64,000 nt of DNA from Annona cherimola (lineage: Eukaryota > Streptophyta > Magnoliopsida > Magnoliales > Annonaceae), in assembly GCA_030490835.1 (NCBI GenBank), contig CM059971.1, positions 121,242,564 to 121,306,563 on the forward strand, in the 5' to 3' direction. A program made the position numbers and the translations under genes. The notes under the pieces were generated by a model, which worked only from the letters and a program-made list of their open reading frames with translations, searched no databases and was not told where the DNA came from. This document shows, one piece after another, positions 1 through 11,915 of the stretch (within the stretch, counting starts at the first letter, position 1; the number at the start of each line of letters is the position of its first letter).

Positions 1-19
1 CAAGACATTGACTTAGTCC

Positions 20-230
20 GGTCTAATAGTATAATTTATGAATTATAATGCTTTTCAATTATTTTAACACAACAAATCATATAACTATTCTATTTATTTT
101 AACTGTGTTTTCTTTACTCATCATCATTGTCTCTATTATATCATATTATATTTTTATCAATTTTAAAAATTTTACATTTAAAATTTTTCTTCTAAAAATT
201 TTATTACTTTTCAAAGACACCATAAATAAA
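20..230 (-). repeat. F1 miniature element, minus-strand copy
   Basis: This AT-rich stretch carries the F1 landmarks in reverse: ATTTTAACTGTG, a TATCATATTATAT block, then AAAATTTTATTACTTTTCAAA followed by a degraded TIR. The 67 aa open frame inside it is chance. F1 elements are about 260-290 bp and end in GGGTGTGTTTGG-type inverted repeats. Confidence 0.5.
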
Positions 231-361
231 ATGGTTATTAGGTTGCGTTGATTTGTAAAGGTAAAAAAATGATATGATATAATGGTAAATAAAGTGAGAA
301 TAATTAAAACAGTTATAAAATTATATGAAAAATAATTGAAACATAAAAATAAAAATAAACC

Positions 362-625
362 TAGTTAATGGTGTGTTTGGGAAGAAATAAAACTTTTATA
401 TAAGAAAATTTTTTGGTATAAAAGTTTTTTATATAATGATAAAATAACGTGATGTAATATAAATAATAATAAGAAATAAAGAGAATAAAATTAAAGTAAA
501 TAGATTACTTGTATGTATAGCTATATAAAAATAATTAATAGTAAAGTAATTGTATAGAAATATATGAATAAATTATTAAAAATAGTGTAGATGTGGAAAA
601 TGAAAAATTTTATATTAATTTTTTT
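362..625 (+). repeat. F1 miniature element
   Basis: Begins TGGTGTGTTTGGGAAG followed by an AAAACTTTTAT block, a GTGATGTAATAT block and AAAGTAAATAGATTACTTG, in the order seen in other F1 copies. The right TIR is degraded. Confidence 0.6.
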
Positions 626-1096
626 AAAAGTTTTTGATGTATTAAAATACCTTAAATACTTAAGATGTGAAATCATATCTAAGATGAGTAAAAAGAATTG
701 AAATTTTTTCCACTTTTGGAAACAAAGTAATCAAAATTTAAAAAAAATCTTCCACTTTCTACGCCATTTGATGTACATGATATTTTACTTATCAAAAATT
801 TTATTTTGTTATTATACCCATATTTCATTTCTTCGTATTTTATATTATTATTTTATCTAGTTTATTTTCATTCTCTCCACTGCTGATCATCACTCATATC
901 ACGTGACATCACTCAGTCACAGATTTAAAATTTTTTCCTATTTTGCTTGTTACTTGAGGATGAAATTCGGATGCATTTAAGTAGGTTTCGGTGCACCAGT
1001 TTTAAAATTCTGATCATTTGTTTGTTAAATTCGATTTATGATAATTTTAAGCGATTAGTTTCGACAAATATTTGACGTCGCTGTTCTATAAGGCCG
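626..1096. other. Intergenic, no gene seen
   Basis: AT-rich sequence with no supportable reading frame, RNA gene or clear repeat boundary. Confidence 0.6.
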
Positions 1097-1385
1097 TTTA
1101 GAACTTTGTTTTTATTGATATATATACACAATAATATAAATTTAGAACTTTGTTTTTATTGATATATATACACAATGATAATTTATATTATCATGAAGCA
1201 TGTTCATAACATTCGGGAATTTTTTTAATAATACTTCCACACTAGGGGAAATGAGTATGCTCCCACAACTAGGGAAGACATGTGCAGCTACCCTCATTCT
1301 ACAAGAGGAAGAGGGACTCGCGGTTTTCGAATGCACGACCCCCTAGCAAATGGGTCCATGCGTTGCCACTGCGCCGCTGGAGCAG
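1097..1385 (-). repeat. SINE-like element with duplicated 3' tail
   Basis: Read on the minus strand it starts with a GGCGCAGTGGCAACGC segment resembling a tRNA A box, then GTGCATTCGAAAACC resembling a B box. It ends in TATATATCAATAAAAAC, as do the confirmed SINEs at 21.9 and 37.4 kb. The tail is present twice as a 44 bp tandem repeat (plus-strand copies start TTTAGAACTTTG at 1097 and 1141). No target duplication was found. Confidence 0.45.
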
Positions 1386-2330
1386 TGGCTGGCTGTTTAG
1401 GAATTGGATGGGATAAAATGATAATTTGAGATAAAAGTATATTGAGAATAGAAAGAAATATATGGATATTGGGTAAATTTGTAAAAAGTATACTAAGATT
1501 GGATAAAGGTATATTAAAAAATAAAAAATCCTTCCATGATTATCCCATCATACAGTAAAGACACATGTTAAAATTTGCTGATGAAACATGGGAAATTGCA
1601 TTGCTCTAGCCAATTTTATTTAGAGGTGCAACGGGGGTTGATTTGGTTCGTATAGTAGTTTGCCCTATACATATTCTATTTTCAAAAAATATACTCTACC
1701 CTATCCATTACCCATAGAATTGGTTCCGGTTTCTGTTTCAATTTGGTTTATACAATAATTAATGACAACATGTAAAAAAATACTTTTTGTGTTGTTTTAA
1801 ATAATATAAAGCAATATTCATTTACATTTTAGGCTTTTCAATTTATAATTAATTTCATTTTACTGTTATTTACATCTATTTTTACATTATTTGTAATCTC
1901 ATTATTCATATTAATAATCACATTAACATCATTTGCATTCATGTTATGATCATTTGTCATATAGATACAAACCCTATACAATTTATAAAAAAAGAAAATC
2001 AAATCGCCAATAATTTATTGGTGAATAAAAGATAGAAACTATTATATACTTATTTATATATATATATATATATATTTATAGTTATTTACATATTAAGTTA
2101 CCCACGTGTATATACATTTAGGTCAGTTCCGGGTATTCACTATGTATACTTTATCCTTACCCTATTCAATGCGTTAATAATGATTTATATTCTATCCATA
2201 CCTATGAGTAAATTTTTTTCACCATACCTTACTGAAATTAGGGTCGAGTTGATGTATACTCATGCATACTCTACCCAAGTTACACCCGTTCATGTAGGCT
2301 ATAGAGTGAGGTTGCCGTATTTAATTATTC
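1386..2330. other. AT-rich intergenic DNA with degraded repeats
   Basis: A stretch at 1390-1560 resembles a degraded miniature element (TGTTTAGGAATTGGATGGG to GATTATCCCATCA). At 1618-2300 the ends GAGGTGCAACGGG and the reverse complement of ACCCGTTCATG hint at an old hAT-type element, but no target duplication is visible. An AT microsatellite lies at about 2051-2082. No gene seen. Confidence 0.45.
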
Positions 2331-2817
2331 TGCGAGAGCATGAAATGTCGCGGTAGGGAGAGTATTTATCGAATTGTTCGTTCCGAAAAGAAGACTGGAC
2401 CTTTATGGCCGTTCGCCGCCTTGGAACGGTTGTTGGTTGCTTGGACGGTTAGATGTGGAGTAGGGGTGAGGGCCTTGTCAATGGCGATTTGCACGACGAC
2501 AGACGAACCGCTCGCCGCTCAATGCAAGAAACGGCATATGTATACATACGGTTGGTTAATCTGGGACGTCCGTTTCCGTCTCTTGCTCAAGATCTAAGCC
2601 ATCCAATCATTTGAGATATCAGTAAAGAGTTGACCCCAAAAATCGTGCACTGGCATGGAGAACTGCATTCGGAATTAATCAAGCTGATATAATATGGACG
2701 GGCAAATTAAAAAATGAGCTGGTATATCGTACGTCGTGCTGATTCGTTCAAACCGACTGGAAAAGAGTGCTGCTTTCGTATTTATCTTAATTGACTGTCC
2801 GAAAATCAAAGTGCTCT
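2331..2817. other. Less AT-rich intergenic segment, no gene recognised
   Basis: Base composition is more balanced here and an 85-codon open frame (2340-2597, plus) exists, but its translation shows no recognisable motif and there is no supporting splice or promoter context. Confidence 0.5.
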
Positions 2818-3085
2818 GGCGGTGTATTTGGTATTTGATAAAAATTTTACGGTAATTTTTTTTTTAAATGAGAAAAGCGATGTGATGTTATGGATGTAAT
2901 GCCAAGAAATAAAAATAATAAATTTAAAAAATATAATAATTATATGAGTAGTTATAGATTAATGATTGACAAATATCATAATTATATAAAAATATTTGAA
3001 AATTAATTAAAAATAAAATAGTTGTGACTAATTAAAAGTTTTAAATTGACAAATTTTCTTGATTGTTTATCAAAATTTATGACCA
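2818..3085 (+). repeat. F1 miniature element
   Basis: Starts GGTGTATTTGGTATTTG and shows the F1 internal blocks GCGATGTGATGTTATGG and TGTGACTAATTAAAAG in order. The right end is degraded. Confidence 0.5.
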
Positions 3086-3090
3086 GACTA

Positions 3091-3149
3091 CAGGATCTGC
3101 TTCTGAAAAAGGATTTCAGGATCTACTTCTAAAAAAGGACTTCAGGATT
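3091..3149. repeat. 26 bp tandem repeat, about 2.3 copies
   Basis: CAGGATCTGCTTCTGAAAAA at 3091 is repeated as CAGGATCTACTTCTAAAAAA at 3117 and begins again at 3143. Confidence 0.75.
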
Positions 3150-3224
3150 TGTTTTGCCCTTGGTTTACAAAATAATCTACTTTATATACACATTTTGATA
3201 TGATTCGTTATTTTAAATATTGAG

Positions 3225-3620
3225 GGTGTACTGATAAAACTTCGAAATTTTCAAATGAAATTTTTTTTGATATATAATTTTTTCAAAATGAGAAAAGTTA
3301 TGTGATAACTGATAAGATAATGATGAGAAGGAAAATAGTTGTATATGAAGATACAAAATAATAATTAGAAAACTACTTAATTCTACAAAGTGAAAAAATT
3401 AGATTAATGAGTTTATAGGAATATCCACTACAGCTTTGGTTATCTTTTTTCTATATTATTACATCTATATTCTAATATTCTTTAATATTTTTCTATCAAC
3501 CACGTAATCTATTTATCTGTATCGTTATTACTTCTGATCATTGTAAGTATTATATCATAATATTTTCCTGCTTTTTCATAAAAGTATTCACTTTTACTTT
3601 ATTCATTAACGTTAAACATG
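3225..3620. repeat. F1-related inverted pair
   Basis: A forward F1-like half (GGGTGTACTGATAAAACTT, then GAGAAAAGTTATGTGATAA) is followed by a reverse F1-like half (CTATTTATCTGTATCG, ATTATATCATAATATTTTCC). It may be a compound foldback copy or two adjacent insertions. Confidence 0.4.
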
Positions 3621-5014
3621 CACTAAATGTATTAATAATTGAGTGGCAATAATCGAATGCATCATGCTACATAAAGTCAGGGCGAAGAATGCACGAGGGA
3701 TAAGATGATGATGGAATAAGATTATATTTTCATTAAAAGTTTTATTTTAATTTTTTTATTTTTAATACTTAACAATGTTACTTTTCGAAATTTTAAAACT
3801 ACTTTTCTTATTTTTAATATAACTTCGCACATCTTAATACACAACCGCACTTTTCATGTAATTTATTCATTTCATCTGCGCCTCATTTCACCATCCTCAA
3901 CATGCCTTTAATTTTTTTTTATTTCAAATCTAAACCATTCATGAGATTTATTTGCATACATTTATTTATGATTTTAAAATTAAATGCATCGAGAACTTTT
4001 ATACATTATATTATGCATTTTATCGAAAATTTCATAATTATATATTCACTCTTAAAAGATGCTAATTTTTAATGGATTTTTTATTAATCAATTTTTATAA
4101 GGGATCTATTGATTAATGAATTTGTATAGGGGATTTAATCATATAAAAATTATTGTAATTTTAATAAAAACTACAACCGACCACCTCTTGCATTTAAAAA
4201 ATATTTTACTAATTTGATATATGTTCTAAATTTTCAATACATTTGAAAGTTAATAGTTGAGTGTTAAAATTTTGAAAATCAATAGATTGTATGAATGTTT
4301 TTAAAATGTGTGACTTTTAAAATAATAACTATACATACTAATTATATTTTAAACGGCTTTAATTTTTTTAAAACATGAAAAATAACTGGTTTTAGTCTGA
4401 ATGGAAATTACAACCGGTGTTATAAGATCACGCTATATCGAATCATTCGCCAAATGACTTAGATTGCATGTAAAGCACGCGAAAAGACGATTTTTATTGA
4501 TAAATTGATAATAGAAAATATACTTAATTATTAAGGGAAGATGATATCATTTGAGGATTTCAATTTTTTGAGAACCATGGAGTAAAAGGTTGCACCTTTT
4601 ATAGTAAAAAAGTCGTACTAACTACTAATTTTCTTCGGCATTAGAATTCTATATAATAATTATATTTTTTGAATTATTATTTTTATTTTCGATAAGAAGT
4701 ACTCCAATTCTTTGCGACGTAACACTATCTTTTTGTGATTGGTATTTTACATAATATAATATCTAATATCAAAAATTAGACTTTTTACAATTTTTTCTAT
4801 CATGGATGAAGTTTTTATAAATACCTCAATTATCGAGAAAAAAATCTGTCGGGTGGTTCACACCAAAAGTCTTGCGCGTGGGTTTGAAATTTCATAGTAA
4901 CAGTTTATGTCCCTCCTGTGGTGAAGGTATTATTTGGTTCATTTATGTTGTGATGATTATACATATATTGATTTATAATATCAAATGACTTGATATATAT
5001 ATATATGTATAAAT
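3621..5014. other. AT-rich intergenic DNA, no gene seen
   Basis: Part of this stretch (about 3930-4070) resembles the element at 61.85-62.24 kb: both share CATTTATTTATGATTTTAAA-type and TATATTCACTCTTAAAAGAT-type blocks. The remainder has no supportable frame. Confidence 0.5.
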
Positions 5015-5460
5015 TTAAAAAAGAGTTAATTACAAATATATTCATTAAATTTGAAAACTTTCACATATGCCTACTAAGTATGAATGAAATTTCGAATATA
5101 CCAATTATGACAGTTATAAACGTTTAATAATTTTAAAATTCCAAAATTTTTCTGATTAATCTAACATTTATTGTGATTTATGTTATATCACAACGTTAAA
5201 ACTCATTCTATCTAGCTTTTCTTTCACATTAAATGCGTTTTTATTATATTATTCAACTTCTATTATAGTTGAATGACAATTATTATTAAATAATAAAGGG
5301 TATTTTGGACATTTTATATGATGGATAATTGCAATTTTTAATTGTGTCTAGCAGAATGGATATAGATGAAATTTCACCTGTACTTAATGAGTATATTTAA
5401 ACTTGATGAATATATTTATAATTAAGAGTAAATCTACTGGGTATATTTAAAATTAACCTT
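5015..5460. repeat. F4 inverted-repeat element
   Basis: Ends TTACAAATATATTCATTAA and, in reverse, a GTATATTTAAAATTAA terminus. The interior shares long similarity with 7312-7795, for example CTGATTAATCTAACATTTATTG, TCTATCTAGCTTTTC and GGGTATTTTGGACATTT blocks. Confidence 0.6.
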
Positions 5461-6349
5461 TTAAAAAAAATTGCAAATACATCGCAGCAAGCACTCGCGC
5501 CACAGCACCGAGTGCCGACAGCCGATACCACGGGCACTGCCCCGATGGCGACGTAGACTCATATTTGTACATGTCGAAATGGACGCACGAACTTGAATTG
5601 GCTACGAGAAGCGTGCACATTAGAGACAAATCCACGTACACGTTATTCATCAAGCAATCTCTTCTGCACCACACACATCGATATTATAATCTCTTCCTCA
5701 GCCCACGACAAACGCATGACTCGGAAATATCAGCCCGCGTTTAATGCTGCTGCTGCGTCGGCCTATTTTCTCAAGACGGAAAAGAAAGAAAGACGCATTG
5801 CCTCCCGAGTTCCAATCACTAATTACGACTCAAGATTGCAGTTAAAATTGATATCCATGTCTACCTCCGTTATGACTTGATATGAGGCGTTATTAAAGAG
5901 TCATATCCCACGTGAAGTTCAGAGGAGGGACTGGCTTTTTGTTTGCTGCCAAGTGCCAACTGAAGGCATCATTGATTATTTCGCTTGTAGGTCGGCGACA
6001 GAAAGGACCGATTTCATGGAGCTGACCTCTAAAGCCACCAGAAACAATGGATAAATAATCAAAGGTTGCTTGCACATGTCCATTTTAAATTATTCTGATG
6101 CATTCGGAATTTTGGATGAGGCCTATTAAAGATGCCGCACGAGACCACAACGCATCTCATCCCATGCGTAAGGAAGAAATAAAGAAGAGTAACGATCTCT
6201 TCTGCTGTGAAAAAACTCAGGTTAGTCCCGGATTGTACGGGTGTTTTTTTTTTTTTTTCATAAAAATACGTGCTGGATGGTATTTAATGAGCCACGCTTA
6301 TTTTTCATCAACGATTTTTTTATTCATATATTACATAATCTGACAACGG
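5461..6349. other. Intergenic segment of more even composition, no gene recognised
   Basis: Several frames of 60-95 codons overlap on both strands (5453-5674, 5593-5880, 5893-6075, 6098-6343), but none shows a domain, signal or partner exon. A T17 run lies at about 6243-6259. Confidence 0.5.
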
Positions 6350-6750
6350 CCACCATCTCAGTGGTAACTCGTTTAAAAAAATAATTTTTTGATTTTGTTT
6401 CAAAAATCTAACCAAACATATTATTTAAAATATGATTTTGACTGTTCATAACGAAAATAATACAAATATAATGGTGATAATTAAAATTTTATGATATAAG
6501 GATATTAATGGTGCATATATTTTTAGATTATAAATAATATACAAAATAAGATTTGTATGATCTGAAACATATAGATGTATTTGGTTTAGATGAGTCTAAA
6601 AAAGTCTTTTTTATTTTGCTAAAATATTGTATATTAATTTTATTTACTAAATATGTAAAATTTATGATTTTTAAATAATATGTATGATTAGATTTTTGAA
6701 AAAAAATCAAAAAAATCAATTTTTTTATAGAGTTCCCACTGAGATGGAGG
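6350..6750. repeat. 401 bp inverted-repeat (MITE-like) element
   Basis: The left end CCACCATCTCAGTGGTAACT is matched by the right end in reverse, CCTCCATCTCAGTGGGAACT. Similarity of the two arms extends about 65 bp through a run rich in TTGATTTT and CAAAAATCTAA. No target duplication found, so superfamily is unknown. Confidence 0.7.
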
Positions 6751-7114
6751 AAACTGAGTTCCTACGAAAGTTGTTCTCACATTATCTCAACTGATATTAC
6801 ATTTAAACTTCATGAAACATTTTTACAATTTTTTACTAATAACATTTTACACACTCTTACCATTTTTCTAAATACTAACAATATTCAATAACTACTCTAC
6901 CAACAACCCTATTTTTTCCTTTCCCATCCAACTGACGAACACTCCCATAGAAAATGGAAGAATAACGCCACCAAATCAAGTACCAAAGTTGCTGCCCAAA
7001 ATATCATGGAAATGCTGCCAACATGTGTCAAACCAAAGTTTGGCCAACTGAGGGGAATGGCTTCGTACCAACTAAGATGAGGCTCAGTTGGCTTTCATCA
7101 ACGATTTTATGCAA
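6751..7114. other. Intergenic, degraded repeat, no gene seen
   Basis: AT-rich sequence at 6760-6960 has the style of the neighbouring miniature elements (TTTTTACAATTTTTTACTAA) but I could not define its ends. Confidence 0.4.
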
Positions 7115-7311
7115 CCGATTGCAAGATCTTGATAGTTAATGAAAAATATAATTTATTCATTATATTTCACATAATTTATTCAAGTAGGATCAAGTTTTAT
7201 CTAAATCAAGTATGTACATATAACATATTTGTTAAAAATATATATTTATGTATAAATTATGAGAAATGTCTAGATCAATTTTAAAGTATATTAGAATGTA
7301 ATAATATTTAA

Positions 7312-7795
7312 AGCATTAATTTCAAATATACCTATTCCATTTGCCCTTAATTACAAATATGTCTATTAAGTTTGAAAACTTTCGCAATTACCCACTAAGT
7401 ATTTTATTAATTTCAAATATACCCAGTATAATAGTTAGGAACATTTACTAATTTTAAAATCTGAAAATACTTCTGATTAATCTAGCATTCATTGTCATTG
7501 AAATTATATTCAGACGTTCAAAACTTATTCTACCTAGCTTTTCTCTTAAGTTGGATGAATTTTTATCACATTGTTCAACTTTTGCCATGGATAAATGACT
7601 ACAATTATTAACTAATAAGGAGTATTTTGGACATTTATTGTGATAAATAATGATAATTTTTAATTATACTTAACGGAATGAGTACAGATGAAATTTCACT
7701 CATACTTTTTTTTAATAAAAATTTCCACATATATTTAATGGAGATGTATGAAAATTTTCAAACTTAGTAGGTGTATTTGAAATTAATCCTATTTT
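7312..7795. repeat. F4 element nested in an F3 element
   Basis: Ends are ATTAATTTCAAATATACCTA on the left and, inverted, GTGTATTTGAAATTAATCC on the right. The interior matches 5015-5460 closely (CTGATTAATCTAGCATTCATTG, CTACCTAGCTTTTCTC, GAGTATTTTGGACATTTA). Confidence 0.65.
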
Positions 7796-7959
7796 ATACA
7801 ATCATTTATCCACATATTAATGATATTTTAGATAGTTTAGATATTAAAAATATAATTTTAAAATGAATATTTAACATTAAAATATTTTATTACACTAATT
7901 TTATACATTTTTAAATAGAGCCCCATATACATGGATTTTAAACAAATAAAGTGATTTTT

Positions 7960-8445
7960 ATAACAGAAAGTTTTGTAAATATGCATATAAAGTTTGACTA
8001 TAATTGCATGTGTCCCTAAGTTTGCCGAATTTGCAAATATGCCTACAAAGCTTACATAAATTTGCGAACGTGTTCTTTCCATTATGATGGCATTAGATTT
8101 TTTTTTTTTTGCAAAATGAGGAAAATATCCTTTAAGCCAAGTGTTACACTTGCATTTTTTGCAAATATTATGTTATAAGTGTATTTGTAAAATAATTTAA
8201 AATAAATATAAGTAAAAAAATATAAATAAAAAAATACAAAATATGTCTACAATAGTTGGAAACATTGCAAGTGTATTACTTGGTTTAAATGATATTTTGG
8301 TAATTTTATAAAAATTTAACAACATCCTAACAGAAAAGATGGGCTTGCAAATTATGCGTACTTTGTGAACAGTAAATTTAGAGACACAGATGCAATAATG
8401 TTTAAATATTGTAGGTATATTTGCAAAAACCCCTTTATAATAATT
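7960..8445. repeat. F4-like element nested in an F3 element
   Basis: Left end GTTTTGTAAATATGCATATAA and right end, in reverse, GGTTTTTGCAAATATACCTACAA form an inverted repeat of roughly 65 bp, including the matching GCATGTGTCCCTAAGTTTGC and GCATCTGTGTCTCTAAATTT segments. Confidence 0.6.
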
Positions 8446-8699
8446 TAAATGATGTTTAAATGTAATAAATAAAGTGAATTTTCATAAAATATTAATATAT
8501 TAAAAATGAAAGAAGTTAAACAAAGCCTATATTTAATTTACCTATCAAACCTTATAATCTTTGAATGTGTGCATATATTTTTCTAAATTTTAAAAATTAA
8601 TATTTTTAAATTAAAATTGCATAAATATCCCAAAGACATTATTTTTGAAATTCAGAAATATATATTTAGAAATTCGATATGTAAATTAAATATATTTAA

Positions 8700-9190
8700 G
8701 AAATTATATTTTAAAAATGGTCCGACTTCTATGAAACCTTTTTTTATATAACTTCCTTCATTTTTAAAATCTCAATGCTTAATAGAAAATCCAATTCATC
8801 CATTGTAGTTAACATCATTTACAGTTTCCAATACCTTTTTATTTTTTAATTTTACTTTATATGAGTCTCATTTATAAATTTATAAAATCAACATAATAAA
8901 ATAGTGCAATACTAAAATATTAATTTTAAATTAATTTTTAACATCTAAACTATCTAAAATATCACTACTATGTGGATAAATAATTTTATAAAATATCATT
9001 ATGTTTTAACATAAGTGTGAATGGATTTAAGCATTTTTCATAATTTACACATGAGTATATATATTTTTAGCAAATGTGATTTTTCACATATTTGATTTAA
9101 ATAAAACTTGATCTACTAGATAAATAAATAATATGAAATATAATGAATGAATATTTCAAATTAATCTTCGATAACTTAAAAATTATGAGA
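8700..9190. repeat. F3 foldback element
   Basis: Contains the F3 centre (AACATCTAAACTATCTAAAAT, TATGTGGATAAATAATTTTAT) flanked by mirrored arms with TAATTTACACATGAGTATAT and GATTTAAATAAAACTTGATC. Confidence 0.6.
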
Positions 9191-10409
9191 GTTACGTATG
9201 ACAGCTTCCGTTTTACAAATAGATATATGTTCTCCGGATTCTGGACTAACCGAAGTTCTGATAAAATAGGCAAGCAGTATCGTGATTCGTGACCCAAGAA
9301 GGACAGCGAGCTATGCGGGCGAGGCGCTGTGGCCTGCGGGCGAGGCTGGTTTCTGACGACTGCGGGAGCGGCGGACTAGGGTTTCGTCTTTCGTCAGTTC
9401 GTGAGGGAGGAAATGAGGAGGACGAGCGGACGATTCGACGGATTTGGGATTCGTTATTTCGTTTGTTTTTTTTTAAAATATATATATTAGGGCCCGCCAG
9501 TCTGACCGAGCAATCCCGGTTCGACCGCTCCTTCCGGTCCGACCGCCGGTTCGCTGGTTTGGATGATTTTGTATAAATGAACTGAACCGCACAGCATTGA
9601 ATCGGAAACTGGACCGGTTCTAGTCCGACCGGCCGATATGTCCGGTTCTAACAACACGGTAAAAAATAGAATTGCAGCAGTACATTGAAACTGAACAGGA
9701 AAGTCAAAAATCCTTGGCGATCGGATGGGACTTTTGAAGAAGGAAACGGATGCTAGTCTTGCGAACGATCAAGATTCTTACTGCGATGCGACATTTGCTA
9801 TTGAAGAATTCTCAATGGTGCACATTTTGCTTTACTGGTACATTAGTTTTTGAGGCATCCGACACGCTTGTTAATCGTAATATCCAGAAATACTTCAGGA
9901 TATATTGGAACTGAGCATTTTGCTAGTGTAGATTCAGAATTCGAAGTTGCTGTTATGAAATATTTCCCTTTTTTTAATAAAAAAATCAAGACCGTCCTTT
10001 CTGTAAAATATTAAATTACGAGAAAGATTCATCATTGATTTAAATAGAGATCCACATGATTTGCAGAATTAATTAAGGATCTTGTAGAGAGCCTACAAGA
10101 AAAACCTGTTTATCCAGCGAATTAATGGACTGCATATATACACATAACTAACATTTAGCTACCCCACGGTACGAACTGTGACGGCCGACTATGGCTATCA
10201 GTAATTTTAATTTGGCTTTAAATTGCTCATTTCTAGAGTTAAACTCATGACCTCTAAATTTATTGGTAGGCTCTAATATTATTAATACAAAAGCTTGATA
10301 ATATGAGACATCATAAATCCTTTTAACATGATAGGCTTAGTCATGGGTCATATGAGTATATGACTAAAGCAAAGTCATTTTTGGATTATATATATGTAGG
10401 CTCTGCTTT
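9191..10409. other. Intergenic with a GC-rich island, no gene recognised
   Basis: At 9290-9660 the composition turns GC-rich. From 9480 on, short motifs of the form CGGTTCGACCG and CCGGTTC recur many times. A 95-codon plus-strand frame (9289-9576) is Arg-rich and lacks any motif, so I do not call a gene. The rest (9660-10409) shows nothing supportable. Confidence 0.45.
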
Positions 10410-10900
10410 ATATAGAAGTGGACCCATGTAACCTTTTAAAAATCTAAGATCTTAATTATTGATAGAAAATTTAATCTATTTATTATATTTAAAATTATTT
10501 ATTTATCTAGGGAATCAAGTTGCATCCCAATCAAGTGTGTTTATGGGTCGCATTTGTTAGAAAATGTAGATATTTATGTGTAAATTATAAGAAATGTTAA
10601 AATATCAATTTTAAAATAGTATTTTTGACATCTAAATAGTTCAAAATATCATTTCTGTGTGAATAAATAATTTTATAAAGTATTATTACATTCTAATATA
10701 TGTATAAATAGATCTAAGCGTTTTTCATAATTTATACCTGAATATATATTTTTGAACAAATATGACCCACAAACATACTTGATTGAGATGAAATTTAGTC
10801 TCTTAGATAAATAAATTATGTTAAAATACAATAAATAGATTGAATTTTCTATTAAAGATTAAAATCTTAGATTTCGAAGGGATTACATGAGTTAGTTTTT
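10410..10900. repeat. F3 foldback element, best-preserved palindrome of the family
   Basis: Arms of about 230 bp mirror each other: left CATGTAACCTTTTAAAAATC and right in reverse CATGTAATCCCTTCGAAATC, continuing through ATCTATTTATTATATTT and GTGTAAATTATAAGAAATG. The centre is TTTTGACATCTAAATAGTTC. Confidence 0.75.
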
Positions 10901-10954
10901 ATGTAACCAGGTTATATAGAAGCGCGACAGGATATATATATTCTTTGTATACAC

Positions 10955-11215
10955 ATGGTATGTTGGGAAATGATAAAACTTTTGATAAAAAATTTTTAAA
11001 AATAAGAGAAAATGATGTGATATGATAGGAGTAATGGTGATAAATAAAAAAATAAAAATAAAATATATAATTTAGATATATGGGTAGTTGTATAGAAATA
11101 ATAGAAAAGTAGGATGAATAAATGAGAAAATAATTAAAAGATAAGATAATTATGAAGAGTGAAATGTTTTAGTTTGAAAAGTTTAAGGGGTAAACAAACA
11201 ACCCCAAATGACAGA
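10955..11215 (+). repeat. F1 miniature element
   Basis: Shows GTATGTTGGGAAATGATAAA, AATGATGTGATATGATAGG, GGGTAGTTGTATAG and AAAGATAAGATAATTATG in the family order, and ends GGGTAAACAAACAACCCC. Confidence 0.65.
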
Positions 11216-11283
11216 TGTATTTATTGCTTTTTGTGTTGTATAAACGGAATTTTATTAGGCATCCCAAAAATTATTGCATATAA

Positions 11284-11318
<35 letters not shown>

Positions 11319-11915
11319 ATTTCCATCAATAATAATAATTTGAATCATAATTGGCTATTTGAGGGGGGGGGGGGTGCATTTTATCCCAAAAGGCTTTTCA
11401 AAAGAGGAAAAATTGACAAGAAAGATGGAAAAAAACTAAATTATAGTTCCCTTAATTTTATCTTAAATTGATAACCAGCTTTATAACTACTCCAAATTTA
11501 GAGAGAAGTGTGTATGAGATGTTAGGTCAGAAATAATGATCTCGTTGCCCCTTCTATGAAATATACTTCTATCTCGTCATCCGACATAAGTAGCCACTAA
11601 AAAAGAAAAGAAAAAAAAAATCTAAATTCTAATATTTATCCATTCAATCTCCAGAAAAGTCTTTAACCTATCGTCGAATTCCGATGAAAAAAAAGTATGA
11701 AAGTAGTATTCACAAGAAAAATAATTATCTAAGAAACAAATAATTAAATTGAGCGCATCGCAAGCATCAAATTAAAATATTTATTAAATTTAACCTAAAA
11801 AATAAAATAAAATTACTCGGCCACAGAGACCAAACCAAAATATAACACTAAGTGCGCACCACCAGTTAAAAAATATACATGACAACTGTCCAATCCCAGA
11901 GAAATAAAATGTAAT
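11216..11915. other. 3' flank of the AWPM-19-like gene, no further gene
   Basis: Besides the hairpin microsatellite it contains an uninterrupted G12 run at 11363-11374. No other feature is supportable. Confidence 0.5.
11285..11318. repeat. (ATA)n-(TAT)n perfect hairpin microsatellite
   Basis: An ATA repeat is directly followed by its own complement, so the tract is fully self-complementary. Confidence 0.8.

Larger units (their letters stand above)
7115..8530. repeat. F3 foldback element interrupted by two later insertions
   Basis: The F3 pattern is broken into three pieces: 7115-7311, 7796-7960 and 8446-8530. Joined in order the pieces follow the same sequence as intact F3 copies, for example AATGTAATAATATT then ATCATTTATCCACATATTAA. 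The two interrupting blocks are annotated separately. Confidence 0.6.

Noticed and set aside
9289..9576. 95-codon Arg-rich plus-strand frame
   Set aside because: Lies in a GC-rich repetitive island, has no motif and no supporting exon or promoter.
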